Source: Phoronis australis
Taxonomy: Eukaryota; Phoronida; Phoronidae
DNA: 64,000 nt
Assembly: GCA_002633005.1 (NCBI GenBank)
Contig: NMRA01000147.1
Coordinates: 609,179 to 673,178 of the forward strand
Direction of reading: 5' to 3'
Part shown: positions 1 through 10,299 of the stretch, in pieces
Layout of the letters: every line of letters begins with the position of its first letter
Position numbering within the stretch: position 1 is the stretch's first letter
Notes under the pieces: model-generated
What the model saw: the letters and a program-made list of their open reading frames with translations, nothing else
What the model was told of the DNA's origin: nothing
Database searches by the model: none
Translations under genes and position numbers: made by a program

Positions 1-290
1 TCATTGTTATCAGCAGTGCTCTTTCAATGACTTTGCAATAATAGACCAGGCAGTAACAACAAAGGAGCTTAAAATTCGTGAGGCTTTACATATCAGTTGG
101 TGCAAGCCCAATCTCAATAGGCAACTGACACACCACAGGTTGTCATTGTTGGTATAGTTCATTGTCACTCCCTGTAACTGACTGTATCTGTGCTTCATTA
201 CTTGTTGCTGGGCCTAGCTAGGTGGCCACTGTATTATGACTTCTGAGGATGGTGTTTAATAAATGACACCGAAACATGTCAAGTTTTAAA
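1..290 (+). mobile_element. 3' end of a GIY-YIG/reverse-transcriptase type retroelement (Penelope-like)
   Basis: A reading frame open at the left edge (from base 2) runs to a TAG near 157. It ends in a stretch containing LKIREALHISWCKPNLNRQ. This resembles the C-terminal tail that follows the GIY-YIG endonuclease in Penelope-like and related retroelements, where a 'REA-H-I---KP-LN-Q' pattern is usual. The following ~130 bases look like a 3' untranslated tail, with an AATAAA-like run and an 'accgaaacatgtcaa' motif. Family assignment is from memory of these tails; the body of the element lies outside the window. Confidence 0.6.
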
Positions 291-1113
291 TCCGTTGTTG
301 TTTTCGTGAACATATGCTGTTACTTGCTATCATGGAGATTCTTACTCAAATTAAAAAAGACATGATAAGCAACTCATAAAGTGTCGTCATGCACAATTAT
401 AGTTTTTCGCCTGTTCCGGCCCAGTGGCCACTTTTAATCCAAGCAAACTTACAAAATGAAATCAATATTTTGTGGGGACTGGTCTAATTCTAAAAGCAGC
501 ATTATCACTATAAGTAGTGTGACATGATTACAAAACAAATTACTGGCACCCAGAAGCAAAAAATGGCTATTTACAAAATATACTTTTGAAGCTTCATAAA
601 TTAAAATATATGTTTGAACAACTACAAAAGGACGCCTCTCCAACTCCATAGACGAAGTGAAAACTAGAGGTTATCAACAAAAAGAAATTTACGTTTTCGT
701 GACAGCTCGGCGAACAAGGCTTTTAGTTCAGTAAAAAAGGCAGTAACCCTCCCGACTATGTTGAACGAACTAAATATGACAATTTTGGATAGAAGTTCAG
801 TTAGGCACCACCCTATTGGTAGAATAAAAAATAAAAGTAAAAATGGGTTTTAACTTTGCTACAAAACAAAACGATGTTGATTATAATAGTGCCATTAACT
901 ACCGCTGGGGCTAGTGCCATTGTCAGTACTGGGGTAAAACTAGCCTTGTTTCAAAGCCGTATACTAAATATATTTTGACGTTAGTCTTCATACAGCTAGC
1001 TGGCTGGATAGGGTCAAACAGGTGCTAAGACAAATGCCGCTAGACGAGTGAAACTGTATAGTCGAAATCAGATACGCCTAAACTACAGCCACCAGACTGA
1101 AAAATATACTTAC

Positions 1114-1339
1114 CTTGGAACAAATATGTTTATGTTTAGCCTTGGGATAATCACGCAACATTGCCAAGTTGAGCTGTAGTCTGTACGTGTGGCCGTCCAC
1201 CCACAGAGTTTTATCCATAGCTTACACTGCTCGAGATGAGTTTTTGGTTTGGGAAATGGCCAAAATGAGACAGGATTTTCCTCTCTAGCCACATACCGGC
1301 TGTCGGCTTGCAGACGCCATAGCAGCACCGTTTTACCAT
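1114..1339 (-). pseudogene. THAP-type zinc-finger first exon, two frame breaks
   Basis: On the minus strand an ATG at 1339 opens MVKRCCYGVC, a typical THAP start with a zinc-binding Cys pair. A frame change near 1,317 is then needed to continue into ADSRYVAREENPVSFWPFP. The next part, KPKTHLEQCKLWIKLCG, fits the THAP 'FPKPK...WIK.CGR' core. A second frame change near 1,195 leads to ...KHICSK, immediately followed by a GTAAGT donor (exon end 1,114). The final Cys-x2-His/Phe part would lie in the next exon, which I could not find to the left. THAP domains are DNA-binding zinc fingers found in transcription factors and P-element-derived transposases. The two frame breaks may be real decay or assembly errors; an N sits at 1,455 nearby. 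Confidence 0.6.
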
Positions 1340-1385
1340 TATAACGGCAAATTTTCTTGATGTAAACTAAAATAAACTATATAGT

Positions 1386-1762
1386 CCGGTTACCTATTGT
1401 CGTCAGGCTCCAAAGGTCGTCCGCCATCTTGTTTCGCGTGCAGCGCAACCACGCNTTGCATAAACAAACCCTGGATCATGTTTTGTGTCCCGTCGGAAGA
1501 AAATTTAAATTCGAAAACATCTTCTGAAAACGCACAAAAAAGTGTATTAGTAAAATCTACTGATTTTTAAGTGGTTTTAAAAAACAATCGGTAAACTCAC
1601 CGATTTTTGTCTCATTACTTTGATACGTGTCTCTTCCGATAAGTTAGTACCTAACGTGCACACGAGCACTCCAAATTGGAACGCTAAGTCCCGCGTGGTT
1701 GCGGTGCACGCGAAACAAGATGGCGGACGACGTTTGGAGCCTGACGACAATAGGTAACCGGA
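1386..1762. repeat. Inverted duplication of a promoter-like segment with AAGATGGCGG motifs
   Basis: Bases ~1,386-1,455 and ~1,693-1,762 are inverted copies with only a few mismatches, separated by ~237 bases. Each contains ACAAGATGGCGGACGAC: on the minus strand at 1,430-1,421, about 85 bases upstream of the THAP ATG, and on the plus strand at 1,717-1,726. AAGATGGCGG matches the YY1-type element common near animal transcription starts. A further AAATGGCGGC lies near 1,790. The N at 1,455 marks one arm end. Confidence 0.7.
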
Positions 1763-1799
1763 CACGCCAACGTACTCCATGTCGGGTAAAATGGCGGCT

Positions 1800-2870
1800 T
1801 AGAAAAGCAGACGAAAGTGTGTCAAGAATGCGGTGTTATGATTGGTCAGTTAAACCGCCAGTCGTAATCCTGGCGATAGGTCAAATATTTTAAGTTAAGT
1901 ACACACTGAAAATTCAGATGACAATGCGCAGGAATGTTGAAATAATGAACGTGGCTAAGGGTGTATAGATTTTATTGGCCAAAAACAAGTTTTCACCGAA
2001 GAATTAACCGAAGTCCTTGACTCGCCCTTGAGATTTTCACATCTCGCCTCATAATCGGCTTTTTCCGTCTCGGCTTCGGCACATCGACTTAATTTGAACT
2101 TAGGAACACGATTTCTCAAAAATGGCTTGGTAGATTTTGCCGAAACTTTCCAATCTCAAAAATTCTTTTAGGATTTTTGATATAAAGGCCTAGTTTTCGC
2201 GTAATGTAAAAAAAACGAATACGATTTCTATTTTTTACCAACATAGCTTACGTTTTGCGAGTTGATTTGTCATAAAAATCAAACGAATGGGCTAACCGAA
2301 AATTCCTAACAGCGTTTTTGAGGTAACTGGTGAAGTTTTCATTTAAAAATGGTTTCATTAAAATCGATCGAGAGGTTACTTTGCTATGAGTGTACCTATC
2401 TGAAACATGGAATTTTGACTTTAAAAGGTGTTAACGTAATAATAATAATGACACATAAGCATAAAACATTTTTTATATTCCCCGATTTTTTTTCTTTCAT
2501 AAAATATATACTTTTACAAGTTGACAAAGCCTAGTTTTTTGATATACCAGTTACAATGGAGGCCACTATAAGGTTTGAAGTAACCTTAACCGGCCTAGTA
2601 TGTAGAAATAACGACCTGTCAATTTGACTTGTAATCTTTGTGCGGAGCAAGATACGATTGGTTTTATAATAGTAAGCGGACCTAATCAAAGGTTGGTTTT
2701 GGGCAGACAACAAGGGTCTATTGCCCTTTTAAGAAATTTTGCTGTTGTGTAAATCATTATTATTAATCGACATTCTTACTCATGTTGAGATAATTCTGAT
2801 CACAGACTAGGACAATGAGATTAACAACAAAAAAAAAAACAATTGCAGGCGGTCTGATACACGTTGTACC
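1800..2870. other. Non-coding, nothing recognised
   Basis: AT-rich sequence with only short unsupported reading frames. I see no gene, RNA or clear repeat boundary here. Confidence 0.5.
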
Positions 2871-2874
2871 AGAC

Positions 2875-3075
2875 GTGCGCAGGCCTCGCATGTGGGCTCA
2901 TTGCACTGATAACCTGGAACCATTTTTATGCTTTATTAATATATGGTTAAAACCGAGCTGAGGAGCTGGAATCCTGACTCAAGTGTTCAGCAGTGTGACC
3001 TGGTGGGACTTGAACCCACGACCTCGGGTAAAGAAAGTGGGCACTTATCAACCAGGCCACACTACCTCCTCACAA
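2875..3075 (-). mobile_element. tRNA-derived SINE (or tRNA-like remnant)
   Basis: On the minus strand, 3,068-2,998 reads like a tRNA. It has GTGTGGCC at the 5' end pairing with GGTCACAC at the 3' end, a D-arm-like TGGTTGATAAG, and a perfect B box GGTTCAAGTCC (3,016-3,006). The anticodon arm is poor and unrelated sequence follows, as in tRNA-derived SINEs. Similar A/B-box units occur near 46,900 and 61,400. Confidence 0.6.
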
Positions 3076-4540
3076 TAAGATTAACACACGCTAGTGTTGT
3101 CTTGCGAAGTAAATAGGAGCCTGTAAATGACTCCGAACATGCTGCGCGACGTGTCTGCAGGTGTCGTCCGAGAATTTGTCGAGAAGTCAATCATGTTCAA
3201 CGTCATTGCAACTTTTCGGTCGACGCCTCGTGGGAGGTATAAAACTCTAAGCAAGATCTCAATGTAGTTCTATAACGGCAGTTAGAGGAGAAAGAGAGTA
3301 TGTTCACAGCATGTGGCCCTTTCAGCCCCGCGCCCCAGATCAGCTCCCAACAACACCCTATACCTTGCATTTCGAGGACAGTCCACATTGACCCTCGGTG
3401 CATCCTCACAGAAATCTTGCAGACGCAGACTGAACGCGACGACTGGTATTTTGTTTTGTCGGGAAACCACCACAGGATTGAAAACGATCTTGAATTGTTA
3501 GATTTGAGATGAAGAGGATCAACAACAACAATTCCCAAGGGGAAAGCCCTGACAGTCTAAAATCTCGGGTGCTCGACTGCTGTAACAGCTTGCTACACTC
3601 CCAGTCTCCTGAAAATTAGCCTACGAACGGGTGCGCTGGTCCTACCATAGTCTCGCATGCATTGTCTTTGTGCCAGAAATACCGAATTTGTGAAAAAGTA
3701 GCTACTTAGAGTATTTCCAGTTTAAATCCTATCGGTATCAAAAGAATCTCTCAGGTATGTTGTCTAAACCACCTGAACGTGGGAAAATGTTGTAAGACAC
3801 AAATTTAAGAAGAGCGCTTTTGGAACACCCTGTGCATTCTAACAACACGTGTGTTGGTGAAGATTGGTAGCTGTCTCGAGGCGAGAAAATCTAGCCAAAA
3901 TCACGTGCAGTGTCCTCTCATTGAAAATACACTGCAAAATCTCTTATAATCTCGCGAAGTCCTAGCGTTACTGAACTCTAACCAGCCTTCACCCATGAAT
4001 TAGAATTATCTATCGCCATCTAGCGATACAAATACACTACTTTTAATGTTGGCTTCTCGCGTAAATGAGTTTTTCATCACGCAACGCATAGCTTCTATAT
4101 CACGACTTCAAGTTCTTCAATCTAATTTTGCTCAACAAAACAAAGACGAAAATGGTAAAACATTCGACTGAAATATGAAAATAATTAAACCACGTCACAG
4201 TTTGATAAAAATATACATGCTGCTGGTGAACGGGAAAGTACCAAAATAGGATCCCTGCTGAGGGTTGAGGACCACATCAATTGTATACGTCTCTTGACCG
4301 GATCAATTATCGCCATAATGCACTCAAAAACAAGGATGCGATGAAGAGCTTCCGAAGTACAAATATTTATTTATACAAGGTTTTATTTGAAGGCTATAAG
4401 TGCGTTGCAATGAATATTTTCTGCAACACTTGTCAGTTTCGCTACATTTCTTTCCAAACCCACTATTACGTCACCATGTTACGTCACCATTTTAAAATTA
4501 CATAACAAGCTCTATAAATTCTGAACAGAAGTCAAAGTTG
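3076..4540. other. Non-coding, nothing recognised
   Basis: A stretch near 3,200-3,540 is open on both strands, but the two frames mirror each other and neither resembles a known family. The rest is AT-rich with scattered stops. Confidence 0.45.
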
Positions 4541-4544
4541 CTCA

Positions 4545-4795
4545 CTAGGTATTTTCGCGGATTTTTTTTCGTAAAGATTTTGAATTGCAGTTTATGTCAA
4601 AGCATTTTTCATTTAGTTTCAAATTTAAAAAAACACACGCCAAAGCACGCCTTTTAATTTGGTGTGGCAAAACGTAGACGTAGCACATTTCCCTTACATG
4701 CAAAATGTGACCTTTGATGACATTTGATGGAAATAAAACAATAGTAATTTCAAGCTGCAGCCAGTCTGACTTCTTTGAGCGCATGTGCGCATATA
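4545..4795. repeat. Dispersed repeat, copy 1
   Basis: This ~250-base block recurs in diverged form at 8,045-8,325 in the same orientation. Shared landmarks are 'gattttgaatt', 'gtcaaagcattttt', 'agtttcaaatt', 'gacgtagcacattt' and 'aatgtgacctttga'. No coding potential is conserved between the copies. The family is not identified. Confidence 0.65.
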
Positions 4796-4799
4796 TATC

Positions 4800-6140
4800 A
4801 TAAGGAGCGGGGAATTTGTATTGGGATGAAAGAGTTTTTATTTCGTCTGTACTTAAAAAATAGTGCCAAAGAATCTAACAATTTTTCTTGAAATTCTTAC
4901 AGTAATTAATCGATGTGAACAACGCTCACGTTAGCATCCCAAAAGCAGATTTGCCACGATTTGTTTAAAATACATTTTTGCAAGTTTTCGTTTTCCGTGC
5001 CTCTTTAACATGCAGGAGCATAAACATGTAGTGCAATCTTCTGACGGCGAGTGTCGCTTGATCCGCGATATGCTACGCTTTCATAAGAATCAGCAATGTT
5101 ATAGATAGATGTTTTCGTAAAAAAAAACAAAACAGTGGTTGTTTACGTTTCACAAGTTCACCAATAACCCGAATCTTTGTGGTTTTGATACTTGGGCGTA
5201 TAGAGTTTGTATATTCCACAATCAATCATGACCTGAAACCTGCTCAAGTTACTAAAATGTGTGGTCACTTCACGACGTAATTTACTTAGAGCTAAAACTT
5301 GTCGTAAAAATGTCGTAAATTTAAATGGAATTCCTTCTACTTCATGCTCGACCTTTGCTCACGGGATTTGGTTGCAGAAACCCGCTGCTTGGTCTCATTG
5401 ACTGCGACGATTGAAAGCCGGGGACTACTTTGCCTCAAAGTGGAATTTTCCCGTAGTTAATTTCAACAGATACATGAACTCGTAAAAGTTTTATTCAGTA
5501 TAGGTTTAGCAGATCGCAGACACTCAATGTACGTGCTTCTCTGGTGGCACAACAACAATCGATGTATTATGCATTCAGGTATTTTTCGTGACAACAGTGA
5601 AGATCAATGCAAATTTAGTCTTCGAATTTTTTTGCAGAGGGCCGAGTCCGGTCAAGTAAAGCCAGCTCTTGTGGGAATTTCAGTCTGCATTTTGTTCTAA
5701 TGTTGAGGTGCAGCATGGCACACCTGCCAATCCGTGTGACGTCATGCGAGCTTGAGAAAACGTCAACGAAGACAGCAAAGACACACTGTTGCATGGTGTT
5801 CCGTGCTTTTCTATTCAAATACCTATACATTAAGGTGAGCACGAGAGACCACTGAACACCATAGTGCAAAATGAAACATATATTTCTCATTGCCTGAGTC
5901 GACATCTTGAAACTGGATTTTTATGCATTCTGTATTCAGCCTGATTAAATACGACTACCAAGTCGTAGATATGTCAAAAGTTTGCTAGGTATCAGTATCG
6001 ATAGTATTGGTGCCTAGCTCATCTGCGACATTAATATCCAGTCGGCGCACCAATTTTCTAATAGCAGACTGATTGTTGTTCCATTCAGTGCGGTCCGCTA
6101 CTGACCAGAGGAAGACCAAGCGAGGCAAGGACAGAAGGGG
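4800..6140. other. Non-coding, nothing recognised
   Basis: Short frames at 5,615-5,905 (-) and 5,985-6,248 (-) have no recognisable motifs. I see no RNA gene or bounded repeat. Confidence 0.45.
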
Positions 6141-6144
6141 ACGA

Positions 6145-6150
6145 TTTATT
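6145..6150 (-). terminator. Poly(A) signal AATAAA of the GPCR gene
   Basis: AATAAA on the minus strand, about 118 bases after the GPCR stop codon. This is a plausible 3' end for that transcript. Confidence 0.45.
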
Positions 6151-6267
6151 GAGTACACCTGTTTGACACTTCGATAATGCCGAGGCATTGGCATTACGAA
6201 TATAAGGGAAACAGCGCGATCATAAGAATCTGACAAGCAAAACGACATTCTTTTATGACTTTCTACT

Positions 6268-7380
6268 TCACACGGCCTTCTGGAGACTTGCCGCAGATGA
6301 TCTTGTCGAGATAGAATACAAAGAAACAGTCGACGGCCTTCTCTTTTTCCTGCAGCACAAATTCAGTTTACGAAATTCTTTCTGGAAATCAGTCATTCGT
6401 TTCGCGTAAATAAATGGGTTGGTAATAGCATTGAATAGGCCAAATACCCCGAGCGAACCTCCCGGCGCAGTCGCTGGATTTAACTCCATTCCTACTTCTA
6501 TAGTAACAGAGAGAACAAATGGCATCCAGAAACCGGCAAAGGAGCCAAATATAATCAATAGTGTTTTGAGAGTTTTCATATCTTTATTGACTTTGCATCC
6601 TGTCGAAAAACTCGAAACACGTCCGTAATTTTTCTTCCTCTTATTTCCAAACTGCCTTGTGCGGTTGCATCCGGGTTTTGACAACGTCTCTGTTGATGGG
6701 ACAATATCACCAAGAGTTATCCCTATTTCTTTATTTTTTCTGCGTACAATTAAATATATTTTGACATAAATAATTACCATGCCAATTAAAAACGTGGCCA
6801 TCATTGGCAGTAAAATGTACACAAGAAACTCTTTCGAGACAGCGACCGTCATTGAAGTACACGGCTTTGACTCTTCTGCCTGGAAGATGGAACCAAATAT
6901 GATCGGGCAAAGTCCAGTAAGTGCAAAACCGCCGAGCCAACAAACAACTGTAACTATGGCAACACGACGCGGTGTCATGATCCCTTCGTGTCGAAACGGA
7001 TGGATAATAGTCAGATATCTCTCCACCGACACGAAAATGATGATAAAATAAGACGCAGTTATGGGAAAAAATAACACGGCATATCTGCTCACACAAAGTA
7101 AGTTATTAGAGTCCATATTTGGAATGTATAGTGTTCCTGCATGGTAAAGTAGTCCAATGGCGACAGCCACGTCTGCATAGGCCAGCTGAATAGTGATGGA
7201 GTTGCTAATCGTATGCAGGTTCGCTTTCCGATGATACAAAAATATTACCAGCAGATTTCCAATTAGAATGGCAAAGAAAAACACAACAAATACGCAAAAG
7301 AACAAATTAGTATGTAGCGTATGTCGATCCGAAGTGGTAACAACACTCCCGTTTTCTTCTATGGACAACTGTGCGTCCAT
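6268..7380 (-). CDS. Rhodopsin-family (class A) G-protein-coupled receptor, single exon
   Basis: An intact 370-residue frame with seven hydrophobic segments and the class A landmarks: GN in TM1 (41-42), LAYAD in TM2 (Asp70), Cys96 and Cys174 for the TM3-ECL2 disulfide, ERY (120-122) at the end of TM3, Trp148 in TM4, FWMP (284-287) in TM6, and NPFIY (321-325) in TM7. Cys342/343 suit palmitoylation, and NGS at 10-12 is an N-glycosylation sequon in the short extracellular N-terminus. The third intracellular loop (about 213-270) is long and basic. The receptor should sit in the plasma membrane and signal through G proteins. The ligand cannot be read from the sequence. ERY for DRY and FWMP for CWxP are mild departures. 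The ATG at 7380 gives a normal N-terminal length. Intronless structure is common in expanded invertebrate GPCR families. Confidence 0.92.
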   Translation of the reverse strand: MDAQLSIEENGSVVTTSDRHTLHTNLFFCVFVVFFFAILIGNLLVIFLYHRKANLHTISNSITIQLAYADVAVAIGLLYHAGTLYIPNMDSNNLLCVSRYAVLFFPITASYFIIIFVSVERYLTIIHPFRHEGIMTPRRVAIVTVVCWLGGFALTGLCPIIFGSIFQAEESKPCTSMTVAVSKEFLVYILLPMMATFLIGMVIIYVKIYLIVRRKNKEIGITLGDIVPSTETLSKPGCNRTRQFGNKRKKNYGRVSSFSTGCKVNKDMKTLKTLLIIFGSFAGFWMPFVLSVTIEVGMELNPATAPGGSLGVFGLFNAITNPFIYAKRMTDFQKEFRKLNLCCRKKRRPSTVSLYSISTRSSAASLQKAV

Positions 7381-8040
7381 TTTCCAGGGACGTCAGCTCA
7401 TAAGTGTTCAATTAATCCAAAGTGGTTGGGTTAGTATCAATAAGCGAGTGCATTAACAATTTAAATATAAAGCGATTAGGCTTTTATCGCGCTACGAAAA
7501 CTGTTGAAAACGTCAAATTCGTGAAATAAATTGACGAGATTTAGAGATAATACGTTTGTCATACGGACCACACGTGATTTGCACGACTTCGTTTCTCCTT
7601 GGTTATCGTCTTATAACGATTGGCCGACTTGAACACCATTGGCCATATCTTCCGACTGGGTTCAGAGTGTTATGGCAGATTTTATTCCTGAAGCACCAGG
7701 ACTGAAATTGTACAAACAACTTTCAAAACGATCGTTCTTTTTTGACAAGTATAAATTAGTATCCTTGTAATATAACAACGATAACCTTGAGACAAATCGT
7801 TTATGATATCTTGTGGGCTGTGGCTGGTTTCGTGCTTTCAGTGACAGTTTATATAAGTTGCAAATTGATTGGGTAGGAAACGTTGCTTTTGATCAGTCTT
7901 TATGATGACATTGGTAATTGCATTACCTCGAATCGCTTTCAGCAGGGGTGGCCTTTACGCATGTTAAAGATGCCTGGAACGCGAAAAGACTAAATTTCAT
8001 TATTCAAGGTGGTTCTCTGTCCCTGAAACAGAATTCAATC
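7381..8040. other. Upstream region of the GPCR gene
   Basis: AT-rich sequence with no clear TATA box or repeat boundary. The GPCR promoter is presumably here, but I cannot mark a start site. Confidence 0.35.
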
Positions 8041-8044
8041 TGTT

Positions 8045-8325
8045 CAACAGGTATTTTTATGGTTTGTTCGTACAGATTTTGAATTCATTTTGATGTCAAA
8101 GCATTTTCTTCTAGTTTCAAATTTCAAAAAGAACCCTGTCAACTGCCCGCCACTTCGTCGATTTTTCTCCCACGAGGCAAAGCATGTCTTCTTATACGTG
8201 TATTCGTTATGACTAGACATAGACGTAGCACATTTATCAATAATATGGGGAATGTGACCTTTGACTTTTGATGTAAACAAAACAATGGGGACTTCAAGCA
8301 GCAGTCAATCCGATTAAGAGGCAAT
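8045..8325. repeat. Dispersed repeat, copy 2
   Basis: Diverged second copy of the block at 4,545-4,795, in the same orientation, sharing the same ordered landmarks. It ends just before the pearl/Helentron-like element. Confidence 0.6.
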
Positions 8326-8469
8326 TGATTGAGTCCTAACTATTTTTAAATTGGTTATCGTAGTGTTCAAATATATTCCAAAATGCATTTGTAATTCTTT
8401 TTGGAAAATTACTTGTTTCACTGTCTCATAGTGTGCTGTCCATCTCAGATTCGTAGTGTTATAGTCCAT

Positions 8470-9380
8470 CTTGTCAGTTTGTGGCATGACTATGAGCGTC
8501 CGTCCTTCCGTCCATCCGTCCGTCTGTCCGTCCATCTGTCCGTCCTTCCTTCCGTTCTTCCGTTCGTCTGTCCGTCGGACCGACGGTCGCGTCCGTCCGG
8601 TGTCCGTCTGACGTCCGGTGCCCGGTGTCCGCTGCTCTATCTCCAAAACCTTTTGATGTATGTTCTTGAAATTTTGAACATGTTTTCCTTTCATTGTATG
8701 GGACGGCATGAGCGACTACCGATGTGCCCCGAAGTGGCAATTTTATTTTTTTACGTTTACCTCTTGTATCTTCAAAGGTCTTAAAGGGACTTTTATAAAA
8801 TTTGAAATGTAGGCATCTACTGGTGAGATCAAGCTACCTTTCCGTTTTCGGATGGATTTGAGGTATTTTGCGCCACCTAGTGGTCATTTTTGCTGTTTTC
8901 GAGTTTTTTGACGTACGACCCTCTATCAACTAAATCATTCTCAGGGTGATTGTGACAATTGGCACATGTGTTCTTAGCGTGAAGATGACGGTTGACAATG
9001 ACGACCTCGACTATTGTGACGCCTCGTAGTGGCAGTTTTGTTTTTGCGTCCACAGCTGTATCGACTAAACCCAATGCATTATATGGCAGGATCTTTATTA
9101 AATTTAGCAATTGTATTCATATGACGTTGGCAATGGACGACGACGATTATCAGACGGATCCAACGAACGCTTGGCTCCCTAGTAGCAATTTCATTTTTTC
9201 CGTTTCTCTCTGTTTCTCTAAAGTTCATAGACATACTCTCATGTTGCTATTTTCGAATGGATTTGGCGTATTTTGCGCCATCTAGTGGCCAGTTTCTGAT
9301 ACAAATAAACATCTCAGAAACCCACAGTTTGCGATGCATTCGTGAACGCATTTCAATGCTCTGCGTTGCTCTTGTCATAA
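8470..9380 (-). mobile_element. Pearl/Helentron-like (HINE) non-autonomous element, reversed, with ACGG microsatellite
   Basis: From the left there is a (CCGT)n microsatellite (8,485-8,620; ACGG on the other strand), then ~145-base sub-repeats, some with the GCCAC-TAG-TGGC motif (GCGCCACCTAGTGG near 8,870, GCGCCATCTAGTGGCC near 9,283). A head sequence containing 'gcgatgcattcgtgaacgca' lies near 9,330-9,375. The same head, core repeats and tail occur in forward orientation at 36,912-37,885 and 43,745-45,382. A head, tandem core repeats and an ACGG microsatellite match what I recall of bivalve pearl elements and Helentron-derived HINEs. No transposase is encoded. Confidence 0.65.
8485..8620. 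repeat. (CCGT)n imperfect tetranucleotide microsatellite
   Basis: Runs of CCGT with CTGT, CTTC and CCAT variants. The long frames on both strands here are produced by the repeat and are not genes. Confidence 0.95.
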
Positions 9381-9888
9381 GTGGGAGGGGGGTTAGAAAC
9401 ACTGTGGTGGCTACAGAATGTTTTCTTAGCGTGTGCTTTAAAAATTATGAATTTTTAGGGGAAAGTGAATTTGGGAATAACTTTGTAGTAGACGCGGCGA
9501 TAAAGTACTTTTGCCAGGATTTGTCCAAAAGACATTTTTAACGAGCATCCGCGTTCCATGCCCCTTTAAATACTAGATCAAGGATAACGCAACATCTGGC
9601 GGCAATCACAGAAACTAGCTATACGGAGTAAATAAAAAGTGCGTATTATGGGTAATAAACTTAATGCACTAGTTATACAACTTACTAGAATGCGATTGCG
9701 ACTTTTTTATCCTGTATGCTTAATACTGACTTTTCAAATTTTATGACTAGGGTTTCTAAGATTTGTCACCGCTCTCAGTACATCGTGCTCACGCAAACGA
9801 ATAGTGCTAGTCTCAATGGATGAATTGATTTTGGATAGACCCCTTTGCAAATGATATCTCAGATGTCTAGACAAGCCACATGTCGTGC

Positions 9889-10290
9889 GTGAATTTGGAA
9901 TCTTGCGTAATCTCAAGATCGCGTATGCGTGAACTTGGAATACATCAGGAAACTTGAAAAGTTCACCCAAAAAATAACGTTCACGTGAATAAAAATTTGT
10001 ACTGCACTAAACCAAATTATATGTTAATAAAATAACGTAAAATTCAACTAAGCTTTTTACAGCTATTGGCGATCTTATTCACCAAACAATAATTGTTTTA
10101 ACGAGTCACAAATTCTTCCGATTCTTTGACAAAAGTTACCGGGTAAAGGAGAAGATGAGTGATTACAAGGCCAATAATTACAAAAATTCTTTACGCTGAA
10201 CAAAAAAATTCACCTGATTGCCCAAATATACGTTCAATTCCAAGTTCACGCATATGCGATCTTGAGATTAAGCAGGATTCTAAGTTCACC
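9889..10290. repeat. Inverted repeat with ~53-base arms
   Basis: Arms at ~9,889-9,942 and ~10,237-10,289 are inverted copies (about nine in ten bases match) around a ~295-base AT-rich centre with no coding potential. The form fits a small foldback or MITE-type element. I see no obvious target-site duplication. Confidence 0.65.
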
Positions 10291-10299
10291 CACACCATT

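Noticed and set aside
2998-3068. Functional tRNA gene
   Set aside because: The B box is perfect, but the anticodon arm is poor and a SINE-like body follows.
3203-3538. Overlapping open frames on both strands, up to 111 codons
   Set aside because: No domain, no splice context and mirrored openness on both strands; likely chance.
6731-7096. 121-codon minus-strand frame
   Set aside because: Out-of-frame shadow of the GPCR.
8314-8784. Frames of 88-131 codons on both strands
   Set aside because: Generated by the CCGT microsatellite.
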